Source: Fictibacillus solisalsi
GTDB lineage: Bacteria > Bacillota > Bacilli > Bacillales > Fictibacillaceae
Length of the DNA: 64,000 nucleotides
Direction: 5' to 3'
Assembly (NCBI RefSeq): GCF_900103485.1
Contig: NZ_FNHW01000001.1
Span: forward strand, 3,307,057 to 3,371,056
Made by a program: the position numbers and the translations under genes. The notes beneath the pieces were generated by a model. The model ran no database searches. It worked only from the letters and a program-made list of their open reading frames with translations, and was not told where the DNA came from. This document shows positions 17,419-26,064 of this stretch, one piece after another; position 1 is the first letter of the stretch; every line of letters starts with the position of its first letter.

Positions 17419-18072
17419 GTGAAAGCAATTATTTTTGACTTTGATGGTACAGTGGCCAATACGCTGCCAGTGAATTACCATTCCTTTCAAACGGTTTTTA
17501 AAAAATATGATGATAAAGATTTTACAGACGAAGAAATTAAAGAAATGTTCGGGCCAGTGGAACCGGTGATCATCCAGCAGCAGCTTGAGCATTCTGATAA
17601 GGAAAGCGCCATCGAGGCGTTTTATCAAACGTATGAAGATAAGCATTCAGATTTGGTGAACGCCAATTCCGAAATGGATGACCTGCTTCGTTCCTTAAAG
17701 GATAAAGGCTTGAAACTCGGAATTATGACCGGGAAAAGCCGCCGCAGTCTGGACATCTCTCTGGAAAAACTGGGCATGAGGGAATTGTTTGATGTGATTA
17801 TGACTGGGGATGATGTAAGTGAACCAAAGCCCCATCCCGAAGGCGTGCTAAAAGCGATTGATCAGCTTGGTGTTTCAATGGGAGACGTCATATTCCTTGG
17901 TGACAGCGACTCTGACATTGAAGCCGGGCAACGAGCCGGGATTCGAACCGTCGGTGTTCACTGGCTCCCTGAGGTGCAAACGAAAGAATTCAGCCACCAA
18001 CCCGATCAAACCTTTGAAAATATCAGTGATTTTGTAGATTTTTTGGAAGGAGCCAAGACTCGGTTGAGATGA
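17419..18072 (+). CDS. HAD-family phosphatase
   Basis: 217 residues from a GTG start with GGAGGTG upstream. HAD motifs: I FDFDGTVANT (Asp8/Asp10), II IMTGKS, III a Lys before PKPHPEG, and IV FLGDSDSDIEAG. The alpha-helical cap between residues about 15 and 80 is of the phosphoglycolate phosphatase/beta-phosphoglucomutase type. Physiological substrate unknown. Confidence 0.88.
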   Translation: MKAIIFDFDGTVANTLPVNYHSFQTVFKKYDDKDFTDEEIKEMFGPVEPVIIQQQLEHSDKESAIEAFYQTYEDKHSDLVNANSEMDDLLRSLKDKGLKLGIMTGKSRRSLDISLEKLGMRELFDVIMTGDDVSEPKPHPEGVLKAIDQLGVSMGDVIFLGDSDSDIEAGQRAGIRTVGVHWLPEVQTKEFSHQPDQTFENISDFVDFLEGAKTRLR

Positions 18073-18108
18073 AAAGAGCGTCCTGCAGTGATGCAGGGCG
18101 TTCTTTTT
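18073..18108 (+). terminator. terminator of the HAD gene
   Basis: AGAGCGTCCTGCA / TGCAGGGCGTTCT hairpin followed by TTTTT, immediately after the stop codon. Confidence 0.85.
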
Positions 18109-18333
18109 GTGTTCCCTGGAGCCAGGAATGCTAAATCCTGGCCAGACTTACTGGCTAAAATAAAAATTTTCTCACAGAATGCAAAACTTACTGTTCCAGC
18201 CACCATGATGTAATCGGATATCTCTTTTAGATAACCTGACCAAGATATATGTCCAAGCATATTCTTCCTGTCCGCATACACTGCTAGAAACACGTTTTGT
18301 GTAGAAACCTAAATACTATATGGAGGAAGATAT

Positions 18334-19248
18334 ATGCGTAAAAGATACAGGAACTGCAGATGCTGTCATTGCCGGGAAAGCAGCAGTAGCAGCAGCTCCA
18401 GCTATGAAAGCAAATATATTTGTCTCGAAAGTAGCACTCTCCAGGCAGAGAGCAGTCTGCCCCGCTTTGAAAGCAGCCCTCACTTCGAAAGCAGCACGCC
18501 CAACGTAAAACTTAGCAGCTGCCACCACAAGAAAAGCAGCTTTCATTATTCAGAGAGCAGCAGCTGCCATTGCCAGAAGGGCCACCACGTAATGCATGAG
18601 AGCAGCTCTTGCCCGGAAAGCAGTCATCACTCTGAAAGCAGCTCTTGTCCGGAGAGCAGTTCCTATTGTCCTGATCCGAAAAGCAGCAGCTCCAGTTCAA
18701 GTTCTAGAAGGTCAAGTTCAAGCTCCAGTTCCAGCCCGCAGCAGGAGAGCAGCAGCTCCAGTTCAAGTTCGCAACCGCGGATGGATTTGTGCAGAATTCC
18801 AGGGCCGATTGTAGATTTCTTACCTGTTCCAATCGGGTTCTCTTACTTTCTTGCAGAATCAACGACACGACAGGTGATCGCTCCCAATGTGGTTACACCC
18901 GTTGATTACACCAACGTGATCTACAATCGAATGAACGAATATAATGTATTCGGTTCACAATTTACAGCTACCCGTGCAGGTGTATACAAATTTTGCGCCC
19001 AAACAAAAGTACGCGGTATTACAGCTGCGACAAGAGGCAACGTTACTTTGGGTCTAATGGTAAACAATTCAGTGGTTACTTCCTTGTCTGTAGCAGGACT
19101 ACAGGGCACAGCCTGTGTTGATGCAAACGGTTGTGCGACCAGCTTGAACTTAAGCGCTGGAGACGTGGTGCGTGTAGTGGTGTTTTCCACCACCAACCAG
19201 AGCATTATCATCGAAAGCGGCTATTTCGAGGGCGCCCGCACCAGCTAA
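18334..19248 (+). CDS. poly-serine protein with C1q/TNF-like C-terminal domain, probable spore surface
   Basis: 304 residues. Residues 1-150 are low-complexity: a basic Cys/His start (RKRYRNCRCCHC), then dozens of Ser in ESSS-type clusters with scattered Cys and His, coded mostly by AGC. Residues about 152-304 form a beta-rich globular domain with the C1q/TNF pattern (YNVFGSQFTATRAGVYKFCAQTKV, LNLSAGDVVRVVVF, ending SGYFEGAR). BclA-type exosporium glycoproteins have such a domain after a collagen-like stalk; here the Ser-rich region replaces the collagen repeats. GGAGG precedes the ATG. No classical signal peptide, as for spore-surface proteins assembled in the mother cell. A weak sigma-K-like CATACACTG lies at 18275-18283. 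Confidence 0.8.
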   Translation: MRKRYRNCRCCHCRESSSSSSSSYESKYICLESSTLQAESSLPRFESSPHFESSTPNVKLSSCHHKKSSFHYSESSSCHCQKGHHVMHESSSCPESSHHSESSSCPESSSYCPDPKSSSSSSSSRRSSSSSSSSPQQESSSSSSSSQPRMDLCRIPGPIVDFLPVPIGFSYFLAESTTRQVIAPNVVTPVDYTNVIYNRMNEYNVFGSQFTATRAGVYKFCAQTKVRGITAATRGNVTLGLMVNNSVVTSLSVAGLQGTACVDANGCATSLNLSAGDVVRVVVFSTTNQSIIIESGYFEGARTS

Positions 19249-19345
19249 TTTTGGACGAGAAGCGTTTCTGGCCCTGCCAGAAGCGTCTTAATGAGATTTA
19301 CCTGCGGAAACAGATCATTTACCTGCCAAAACCTGATTAACCAAA

Positions 19346-19386
19346 AAGAGCCTCTCCGCGCCCAAAGCGCAGAAAGGCTCATCTTT
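19346..19386 (-). terminator. terminator between convergent genes
   Basis: GAGCCTCTCCGCGC pairs with GCGCAGAAAGGCTC. On the minus strand it is followed by a T run, ending the YihY gene. Confidence 0.75.
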
Positions 19387-19437
19387 ATTCATCACTCCGG
19401 CAAGCGGGAATTTACTGCTTCCTCCTTTAGAGGAGCT

Positions 19438-20256
19438 TCAGTCCCTTCTGTGTTCATTGATCGGATAGACGATGGTATTCAACAGTGCACCGATAACGAT
19501 GGTCATTGCTGACAGGTAAAACCAAAGCATAAGTACCACAATACCGCCAAGCTGCCCATAGAGCGCCGAATAGTTATTTCCTCTGACATAAGCCGCAAAG
19601 CCCATGGATACGAGCTGCCAGCCGATCATGGAAAAAAAGGCACCCGGCAATACTTTTGAAATGTGCAATTTCACATTTGGCGCGAAATAATAAAGTCCAA
19701 TGAAGAAAAGAAGCAAAAACAAGCTTCCAATCCCCCACTGCAGAAAAATCCATACTTTATGATAACCATCCCTTGTAAACACGTCGTTCAGGTAATGCCT
19801 CATCAATTCTTCAATAATCGGCACAAATACCGAGAAAAGAACCGCCATCATAAAACCTATTGTGAGAACAATTCCCTCCAGTATCTGTTTGAAAAAACTT
19901 TCCTTCACTTCAATGGCATAAGCGTCGTTCATGACACGCTTGATGCACTGAAACCCCATCGACGAAAGCCACAATGTAATGAGTAAGCTGAATGACAATA
20001 AGTTTCCCTGTTGGTGGGTCACCGTATAGGTCAGTGTTCTCTCGATTAATAAATACGTATTTTCCGGCGCATACGGTTTCGCAAGCTCCAGAATGTTCTC
20101 TTCCTTAATTGGCAGGTACGCCAGCAAGGAATAAATGACCAGCAGAAATGGAAATACAGACATTAAAAAGTAATAGGCCATCTGAGCAGACAAATCATAG
20201 ACTCGTAGTGCGAAAAAACGATTAGCAAGTTTTTTTAGAATTGCAGAAGCTGTCAT
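19438..20256 (-). CDS. YihY/BrkB-family membrane protein
   Basis: 272 residues, six membrane segments. Family landmarks are AQMAYYFLMSVFPFLLVIYSLLAYL, the LYYFAPNVKLHISKVLPGAFFSMIGW block, and a final NYSALYGQLGGIVVLMLWFYLSAM. Older annotation called these ribonuclease BN, which is wrong; the true function is unsettled (possible transporter). AAAGGAGG precedes the ATG. Confidence 0.9.
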   Translation of the reverse strand: MTASAILKKLANRFFALRVYDLSAQMAYYFLMSVFPFLLVIYSLLAYLPIKEENILELAKPYAPENTYLLIERTLTYTVTHQQGNLLSFSLLITLWLSSMGFQCIKRVMNDAYAIEVKESFFKQILEGIVLTIGFMMAVLFSVFVPIIEELMRHYLNDVFTRDGYHKVWIFLQWGIGSLFLLLFFIGLYYFAPNVKLHISKVLPGAFFSMIGWQLVSMGFAAYVRGNNYSALYGQLGGIVVLMLWFYLSAMTIVIGALLNTIVYPINEHRRD

Positions 20257-20504
20257 ATGAGCCTCCTTTCATAAGGCCGGCAGGTCATTCATCAATTATA
20301 CAAGGATTATACATAAGTGAAAATCGATTGCAATGGAAGACAAATCCAGTTCATGGACATGGTAGTAACAACTATGTGCCTGACGCCTTTTTTAGAAGCT
20401 CTTTTGTTTTTTTTACTTAAAGCTAACGTTAGTTCCTCCAAAACGGATCATTTTTTTGAGATTTTAGCGAAATTTATATAGCTCATGATATTGTAGCGGC
20501 GATA

Positions 20505-20630
20505 GTTGCGGCTCGACATCATTTAGTTGCGGTTTTAAGAGACTTACTTGCGGTGCGGGGACATTTACTTGCGGTTCGACACGATTTAGTTGCGCTTCGA
20601 CAAGGAATACTTGCATATCACGTCATTTTC
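20505..20630. repeat. 21-bp degenerate tandem repeat, about six units
   Basis: Six consecutive units of exactly 21 bp begin at 20505, 20526, 20547, 20568, 20589 and 20610. Units 1-4 begin G/C-TTGCGG and most units end ATTTA or a close variant. Unit 5 begins GTTGCGC and unit 6 is the most divergent. TTCGAC recurs in the middle of several units. No reading frame is protected, so it is not coding. It occupies the 431-bp gap between the YihY start and the amine oxidase terminator; the rest of that gap has no feature I can name. Confidence 0.8.
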
Positions 20631-20644
20631 ATCAAATCGGACAC

Positions 20645-20686
20645 TAAAAAGCTCCGCTGTTGCACCAAACAGCGAAGCTCTTTTCC
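20645..20686 (-). terminator. terminator of the amine oxidase gene
   Basis: AAAAAGCTCCGCTGTT / AACAGCGAAGCTCTTTT hairpin just past the leftward stop codon, with a T run on the minus strand. Confidence 0.8.
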
Positions 20687-20687
20687 T

Positions 20688-22154
20688 CTATTCACTCTCG
20701 TGCACTTCATAGGCGGCGCGGATGGCTGATTCTATCGATCCCTGTATCCAGCCGTGGTTCATGGTGGCGTGCTCTCCGGCAAAGTGAAGCCTTCCTTCCG
20801 GCGTTGAAACCACATCTCCGAATTCTTTTTCCTGGTATGGTTTATACATCGTGAAGGCTCCTCCGGCAAACGGATTATTCGTCCAGGAAACCGAAGTACC
20901 CGTAATGAATTGCTCATAAACTTGCGGGCCATGCAATACTGAGAGGCACCTTAGCGTTTCTGCCACTCGTGTTTGGCTGGGCAGACAGCTCCACAGATTC
21001 GAGTCATCTTCCCATGTATAGCTTCCGAGCACAACCCCCGACTGGGTCCCAGCTGGATAATGGCTGGGATAATAGGTGAAACGGGAGGCGAGATCGGTTA
21101 CTGCTTTTCCGCCATGCAAACCCTCACGTTCCCAAAAACGATTTTTAAACTGAATGCCTACTTTGGTGGAAGGTACATAATGAAGTTCTCTGATGGCCCT
21201 TCGTTTCAAATAAGATAATGAACGTTCGGGTTCAATCTGAACAAAGTTAAGAACAGAAAACGGGATGGTTATGATCGCCCGGTCAGCTTCAAATTCTTCC
21301 GTGGACCTGCTGGCCGGATTTTCCGTAAATAACGTTACCTTTTTTTGATCCTGGATAATACGGGTCAGCCGTTTTCCAAAAAGCAGCCGGTTCCCGAGAT
21401 GAGGAACAAATGCGTTGGGCAGCTGGTCATTTCCACCCGTAATTTCATAAAACCGCAGATTCGGCTGAATAAAAATGAGGAGGATGTCGCGGAAGGTCTC
21501 TAGAAAAGAAAGCTCGGGAAAACCTTCAAGAGAAATCAGCACCTTAATTTTATCCACCGCTCCTGCTGATAACGACCGGCCAAACGGATTGTTTTTCAAA
21601 AAAACATCCACCGAATAATTTTCATAAAGCTGGATTACGATCGGCCAATTCTTTGTTGGGTTTTGATTCAGGTAATCAACAAGCGGGCCAATGGCATACC
21701 GCATCAAATCCTCGGCCGTTTTTCCCCGTTCGTGCGGCGCAACAGGAAAACCGAGCAGCTCGGGATTCTGATTGTATTCAGCAGACTTCACTTTTCGGCC
21801 ATTCACATAAAACAAATCCTCGGGCAAACGGTCCACAAACCGGTTATACGGAAGATTGAAGCGGTGAATATACTCAAAGACCAGTTTATGGGTGTCCGGA
21901 ATCCGCATGGCACCTGCCTCAAAATGATGCCCCTCAGTAAAAGGAGCCCTGACAGAGAATATTCTCCCTCCAACACGCTGTGACGCCTCCAGGATTTTGA
22001 CCTCGTGTCCGGCATCCATAAGCAGCGTCCCCGCCACCAGGCCTGCAATCCCAGCTCCTGCTATCAAAATTTTTTTTGGTTTCACTGCCGGCGGCAACCC
22101 ATTCCGAATGGTGTTAATCATCTCGCTTTCCGTTAAGAGCCTTCTTTCTGCCAT
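20688..22154 (-). CDS. flavin amine oxidase family protein
   Basis: 488 residues. The FAD-binding Rossmann motif ILIAGAGIAGLVAGTLL is followed by EASQRVGGRIFSV, and the C-terminal FAD motif is GRLHFAGEHATMNHGWIQGSIESAIRAAYEV. This is the layout of monoamine oxidases and L-amino acid oxidases, which oxidise an amine with release of peroxide and ammonia. An N-terminal helix precedes the FAD domain and there is no signal peptide, so it is cytoplasmic. Substrate unassigned. Single-gene unit. Confidence 0.88.
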   Translation of the reverse strand: MAERRLLTESEMINTIRNGLPPAVKPKKILIAGAGIAGLVAGTLLMDAGHEVKILEASQRVGGRIFSVRAPFTEGHHFEAGAMRIPDTHKLVFEYIHRFNLPYNRFVDRLPEDLFYVNGRKVKSAEYNQNPELLGFPVAPHERGKTAEDLMRYAIGPLVDYLNQNPTKNWPIVIQLYENYSVDVFLKNNPFGRSLSAGAVDKIKVLISLEGFPELSFLETFRDILLIFIQPNLRFYEITGGNDQLPNAFVPHLGNRLLFGKRLTRIIQDQKKVTLFTENPASRSTEEFEADRAIITIPFSVLNFVQIEPERSLSYLKRRAIRELHYVPSTKVGIQFKNRFWEREGLHGGKAVTDLASRFTYYPSHYPAGTQSGVVLGSYTWEDDSNLWSCLPSQTRVAETLRCLSVLHGPQVYEQFITGTSVSWTNNPFAGGAFTMYKPYQEKEFGDVVSTPEGRLHFAGEHATMNHGWIQGSIESAIRAAYEVHESE

Positions 22155-22553
22155 GATTGATCCTCCAACCCTTAAAGCCTTCTCCCACTATATGCCGTCT
22201 ACTGTAGGAAAATTAACTTTATCAGCCAACCAATCGAGAAGGAATGCTCACCTGTTTAAGGTACACTGGGTTGCAGTTTTCCTTTTTTATATGACAAAAA
22301 ATTTCCCGGAAAATCTAATTTTTCACTTTTAGAGTTTTGTTGACTATTAGCCACAATACTATTTTAGTATAAAAAGAGGAGTTGGCTTCTTTACAAGAGA
22401 AATCAATAAATCAACAAACTATTTCATTCCTCATTTAAGCTGGCATCATTACTTCCCTCACTGCCTGTATCGCTGCAGTATATACAACTTGACGACAATA
22501 AAGGACACTGCAATTCTGCATGTAAGATTCTTATTCAATTGGAGGAAGAGTCA
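22155..22553. other. 399-bp divergent spacer, nothing certain
   Basis: The spacer between the amine oxidase and RsbR-like genes is AT-rich. A weak sigma-A-like TTGACG lies about 65 bases before the RsbR-like ATG. I found no clear sigma-B promoter, RNA or gene. Confidence 0.4.
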
Positions 22554-23390
22554 ATGGTGATTGAAAAACAGCTTTATATGTACTTGCTCGACCATTCTCA
22601 TCAGATGGCTGATGAATGGATGAACGGCCGGGACGAACAGCAAAATTCCCGCTACTCTATTCATGCCCCAAAGGAAGTTGAAGATAAGCTTCGTATGCAG
22701 CATATTCAATTTACCGACGGGCTTGCCCATTTCATTCACTGCGAATATGACCTCATTAAGTGGGCAAAGGAGCTGGCGCTGGAGCGCGAACATGAGGGTG
22801 TTCCCCTCCTGCGAATCATACAGAATTTCAAGCGCTGCCGTGAAATTTGCTGGCAGTTTATTGAAGAGTTTGCACGCATCCATGAACAAGTGGAAGCCGG
22901 CCATATCAGCTCATGGAGCTTTAAGCTCAACAGCGCCTTCGATATTATTATTGAAGTCTTTGTCGATCATTATCATTATGCCGACCAGGAAAAAATCAAC
23001 CAGAGACATTTAATAGCCCAATTGGGTGTCCCCATCATCCCCATCAATGAACAGATTGGTGTGCTTCCGCTGATCGGTGATATTGACTCAGTACGGATGA
23101 ACGTCATTCAGGAGCAAACGTTGACGAAAGCTCTTTCCCTGGAATTAACCTATTTAATTATTGATCTATCAGGTGTATATACACTGGATACCACGGTTGC
23201 AGAAGAATTGTTTACGGTGATCGAACAACTTTCCCTCGTTGGAATCAAGGCCATCATTACCGGTATCCGCCCGGAGATCGCGATGACAAGTATTCAGCTT
23301 GGGCTGGATTTTTCGAAAATCATAAAGTTTGGCACCCTGCAAATGGCACTGGCACATCTTTTTGATGTGAAGAAAAAGGTAAGAATATAG
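22554..23390 (+). CDS. RsbR paralogue (RsbRD N-terminal domain plus STAS)
   Basis: ATG 22554 follows GGAGGAAG; an in-frame TTG upstream overlaps that site. 278 residues. The helical N-terminal domain (about 1-150) is of the RsbRD_N type. The C-terminal STAS domain carries both Thr positions phosphorylated in RsbR: the DTTVAEEL segment and GIRPEIAMTSIQLG. Such proteins form the shell of the stressosome with RsbS and hold RsbT until stress. An RsbT paralogue lies 2.7 kb downstream, but no RsbS is seen. Confidence 0.88.
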   Translation: MVIEKQLYMYLLDHSHQMADEWMNGRDEQQNSRYSIHAPKEVEDKLRMQHIQFTDGLAHFIHCEYDLIKWAKELALEREHEGVPLLRIIQNFKRCREICWQFIEEFARIHEQVEAGHISSWSFKLNSAFDIIIEVFVDHYHYADQEKINQRHLIAQLGVPIIPINEQIGVLPLIGDIDSVRMNVIQEQTLTKALSLELTYLIIDLSGVYTLDTTVAEELFTVIEQLSLVGIKAIITGIRPEIAMTSIQLGLDFSKIIKFGTLQMALAHLFDVKKKVRI

Positions 23391-23489
23391 AGTTCCACAA
23401 CAACTCTCCCCTCATGAATTCCCACTCACGGGAAAGCCTCTTTATCAATTTCTTAATTCAAACCGGCCGCATGTTTTGCGTCTCACCCT

Positions 23490-24278
23490 TTACACCTTCC
23501 ACCCTTTCTCATGGATATAATACTTTAATAGTTTTGTATAATTTTCACCATACCGGTGATGGAGATCAGAAGCAAAATCGTGCTCAATTTGCTGCATAAT
23601 CAGATCATGGTAAAAGTTATTTTTCAGCATTTCAATGATAGCTGGATGGTCGGTTTCCACTGATGACGGTTTCAATGTGCCTCCAAAGCTCCCAATAAAG
23701 ACCGTTTTTGAATCACACAGCACTGAAAATTTCCGTTCATTTGTATGCCATTGGTCCTCCAGCTGGCGGACGATGACATGCTCAAGCGCGATATCGGTCT
23801 CCCCGATGGAAATGAGGACGACTGTCACGCCTCTCTTTTCCGCTTCAAGCAAGCTTTCTCCGACCCACGACAAATCTTCCGCCCAGATTTCAAGGACAAT
23901 TACCTGTTCGGTGTTTGCAATCACCCGCTGGATTGCCAAGTCCAATCCTTTGTTGCCCTGCCAGTTGTAAAAAGCAGGAGCGGGACGCGGAGGTGTTTTT
24001 AGTTCCTTAATCAGCGCTTTCGACGTCTGTTCAAACTGGGATTGAAACAGGCGCACCAGTTCCTCGATCGGTACAGCGTTATAGCGGACAGTCTCTCCCT
24101 CCATGCTCCTGCATGCTCCTTTTTCTGTCAGTGACCTTAAAGCGGCATATACGTTTGCCCTGGACACCGCAACCCTTTTTGCCACTTCGTACCCCGTAAG
24201 GTCAGGCTCTTCATGCAAGGTGATGTAACACCTTGATTCCAGCTCGGTCATCCCAAGCTTTTTTAATTGTTCAATCAT
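23490..24278 (-). CDS. TrmB-family transcriptional regulator
   Basis: 262 residues. The N-terminal TrmB winged helix (KKLGMTELESRCYITLHEEPDLTGYEVAKRVAVSRANVYAALRSLTEKG) is followed by a short linker and a C-terminal PLD-like effector domain (NKGLDLAIQRVIANTEQVIVLEIWAED, ...AEKRGVTVVLISIGE). Bacterial members of this type are mostly unstudied. The strong palindrome just upstream suggests autoregulation. No transporter or enzyme is obviously linked to it. Confidence 0.82.
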   Translation of the reverse strand: MIEQLKKLGMTELESRCYITLHEEPDLTGYEVAKRVAVSRANVYAALRSLTEKGACRSMEGETVRYNAVPIEELVRLFQSQFEQTSKALIKELKTPPRPAPAFYNWQGNKGLDLAIQRVIANTEQVIVLEIWAEDLSWVGESLLEAEKRGVTVVLISIGETDIALEHVIVRQLEDQWHTNERKFSVLCDSKTVFIGSFGGTLKPSSVETDHPAIIEMLKNNFYHDLIMQQIEHDFASDLHHRYGENYTKLLKYYIHEKGWKV

Positions 24279-24320
24279 ATTGTCCCTCCATCGTCTTCAT
24301 CCGTTTTTTTTAAAACTCCG

Positions 24321-24350
24321 ATAAAGGAGTATATTTATATACCCCTTTAT
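24321..24350. promoter_or_regulatory. 30-bp palindromic operator before the TrmB gene
   Basis: Arms ATAAAGGAGTATAT and ATATACCCCTTTAT around a TT centre, with one mismatch per arm. On the minus strand a TTGAAT (24355-24360) just upstream could be the -35 box, with TATA-like -10 sequence inside the palindrome, so a bound regulator would block the TrmB promoter. Confidence 0.65.
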
Positions 24351-24547
24351 TTTAATTCAATTTTAATCCAAGTTCCACTTTCTAAGGAGACATTTTTTCG
24401 ACAAATTAAAAGGTTTTATGGGCGACAAAAACGGATAAAAAAAGAATACAAACTCTTTCTATGAGATGTTTGATTTTTTTAATATAGGTGCTAAAATAAA
24501 AAATGGAAGGAAGATAGAATGCTTCTTTCTTACAAGGGATGAAATAT

Positions 24548-25243
24548 ATGGAAGTCAAAGCACAGCAATCCAAGCTGGCGAACAATCTCGGAAAGCTATT
24601 GAGGGATAATTTCGGCAAAGGGCCGGAAGCAATCCACGTGACGATCTATAAACCTTATATCGTCGTTTATGTCAGCGGTTTTGTCTCACCCATGGAACAA
24701 ATCTTGTTAAATCAAAACGAAGAAATGCGGGTAATGACAACGAGAGAGCTTTTAATGAAATCACTTGAACCTGAGATTACTGGACAAATAAAAGGTGTAA
24801 CGGACATTGAAATACAGCATTTGTATTATGATTGGAATCTTGAGCATCAATCTGGCATTTTCGTAGGGGTTTGCCTTGATGATCTGCAAGCGGATTTAAC
24901 GGAAGGCGAAGCTTATCAAGGTAAACAGGAGATTCATAACCGGATTATTAAAATGAGTAAGCTCGCACAAAAGGAACCTGAACGAATTACTTCGTATAAA
25001 TTAAGTCCCCGAACCCTTGTCATAGTACGGGAAGGGATTTTGGTAGCCATTGAGCGGCAGCTAATCTCAATGGGATTTGACGATACACTGCGCATTTGCA
25101 AACGACCGTTGGAAAAAGGCCTTATGCTTCAGAATGATGACTATGATGAGGTTTTGAATGCGGAGATTCTTGATATCTTTGTCGATTGGGATTTTGAGAA
25201 GGACAACAGCATCATTACGCTCATCTTAAAACCAAAAAGCTAG
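24548..25243 (+). CDS. MpsC-family (DUF2294) protein, two-domain
   Basis: ATG 24548 is preferred (AAGGG 7 bases before it). 231 residues. It opens with the DUF2294 signature AQQSKLANNLGKLLRDNFGKGPEAIHVTI and has a second, weaker copy in the C-terminal half (SYKLSPRTLVIVREGILVAIERQLISMG). NCBI-style naming places this family with a Na+-translocating membrane-potential system (MpsC), although the protein is soluble and its role is not established. B. subtilis YbcI is a relative. Confidence 0.8.
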   Translation: MEVKAQQSKLANNLGKLLRDNFGKGPEAIHVTIYKPYIVVYVSGFVSPMEQILLNQNEEMRVMTTRELLMKSLEPEITGQIKGVTDIEIQHLYYDWNLEHQSGIFVGVCLDDLQADLTEGEAYQGKQEIHNRIIKMSKLAQKEPERITSYKLSPRTLVIVREGILVAIERQLISMGFDDTLRICKRPLEKGLMLQNDDYDEVLNAEILDIFVDWDFEKDNSIITLILKPKS

Positions 25244-25280
25244 TGCGGCAGTAATGAATTGGACACAATGTGCCAGTCAT

Positions 25281-25327
25281 GAGCCGGAAAGCAAAAGGAT
25301 GGTCCTTTTCTTTTCGGCTCTTTTTTT
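25281..25327 (+). terminator. terminator of the MpsC-family gene
   Basis: GAGCCGGAAAGCAAAAGGA / TCCTTTTCTTTTCGGCTC long stem followed by a T run. Confidence 0.88.
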
Positions 25328-25426
25328 GCTGAAAAGATAAAAATACTCTACAAACGGGTACATTAGTAGAGAGAGATTTTATCTAACTGCACCCCTTGTA
25401 AGTTCACAAAAAGGAGTTTTGTCGAT

Positions 25427-25648
25427 ATGGCTGACAAACACGAGATGTCGATGTTTATGAAAGAGCTCCGTCGATTGCTTCATGACTACAAGACATGCAA
25501 TAAAGATTTTTTTAAAAAGAAAATCAGTGAGGATATTTTACTGTTGAGTTCCATTGTTTATGAAAACCAAATCGGCCGCTATGAAAGCAGACTAATGGAG
25601 GCCGGCAGCTTCGAGGCCCAGCCTGCAAGGGAAATGGGACAATCCTAA
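25427..25648 (+). CDS. small conserved-looking protein, function unknown
   Basis: 73 residues, no signal or membrane segment. Charged and helical (FMKELRRLLHDYKTCNKDFFKKKISEDILLLSSIVYENQIGRYE). AAAAGGAG lies about 11 bases before the ATG and a terminator follows, so it is a real transcription unit. I do not recognise a family. Confidence 0.65.
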   Translation: MADKHEMSMFMKELRRLLHDYKTCNKDFFKKKISEDILLLSSIVYENQIGRYESRLMEAGSFEAQPAREMGQS

Positions 25649-25658
25649 TCCCTCCAGA

Positions 25659-25690
25659 AATGCCGCTTGATGTTTCAAGCGGTATTTTTT
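25659..25690 (+). terminator. terminator of the 73-residue protein gene
   Basis: GCCGCTTGATG / TTTCAAGCGGTA hairpin with a run of seven T. Confidence 0.85.
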
Positions 25691-25691
25691 T

Positions 25692-25936
25692 GCAATAATT
25701 TAAAGTTTTCATCAAAGGAAGGAAGGGAATTAATAGGAACCCACGAATACTATACATAGAAAAGTTACCGTAGATGTCAACGCACAAACCAGTAGCCATT
25801 GGAGAAGCTCCTGAACACTTAAAGTTCGGGATGCATTCATTGACTGGAATATTGGACGGGATTCAGGCAGGGCGATGTTTATATTGGAACCAATCGCATA
25901 ACTGGCAGCAACAAGCTAGGCATGGAACTAGATGTG
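25692..25936 (+). other. structured non-coding stretch, possible small RNA or leader
   Basis: Between two terminators. It can form local hairpins (GGAG-AAG-CTCC; CCTGAAC with GTTCGGG) and ends in a very strong terminator. It opens in frame with the RsbT-like gene, but that extension has no family features and would read through the terminator, so I treat it as non-coding. No known riboswitch motif recognised. Confidence 0.35.
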
Positions 25937-25979
25937 AGCCAAAAAGAAAGGCAAAGGTTGCCTTCTTTTTGGCTTTTTT
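25937..25979 (+). terminator. strong terminator upstream of the RsbT-like gene
   Basis: AGCCAAAAAGAAAGGCAA / TTGCCTTCTTTTTGGCT, an 18-bp near-perfect stem, then six T, about 85 bases before the RsbT-like start. Confidence 0.88.
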
Positions 25980-26064
25980 AATATACGTTTTACCTAAGGG
26001 GATGATCGCTTGTTTTATACCTACATCATTGAACCATCAGCTTTGGAGCAGAAGGGTGCTTGTC

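Noticed and set aside
17941-17965. tRNA-like GGATTCGAACC string
   Set aside because: It lies in frame within the HAD gene and has no cloverleaf around it.
18320-18820. Alanine-rich frames in both strands across the poly-serine gene
   Set aside because: They arise from AGC repeats read in other frames; only the Ser frame continues into a globular domain.
20484-20504. A seventh unit of the 21-bp array
   Set aside because: Sequence before 20505 does not align well with the unit.
20688-22154. Amine oxidase as part of a catabolic operon
   Set aside because: It has its own terminator and no linked transporter or dehydrogenase.
25774-26064. Long N-terminal extension of the RsbT paralogue
   Set aside because: It would read through an 18-bp terminator stem, and RsbT proteins start near the chosen ATG.
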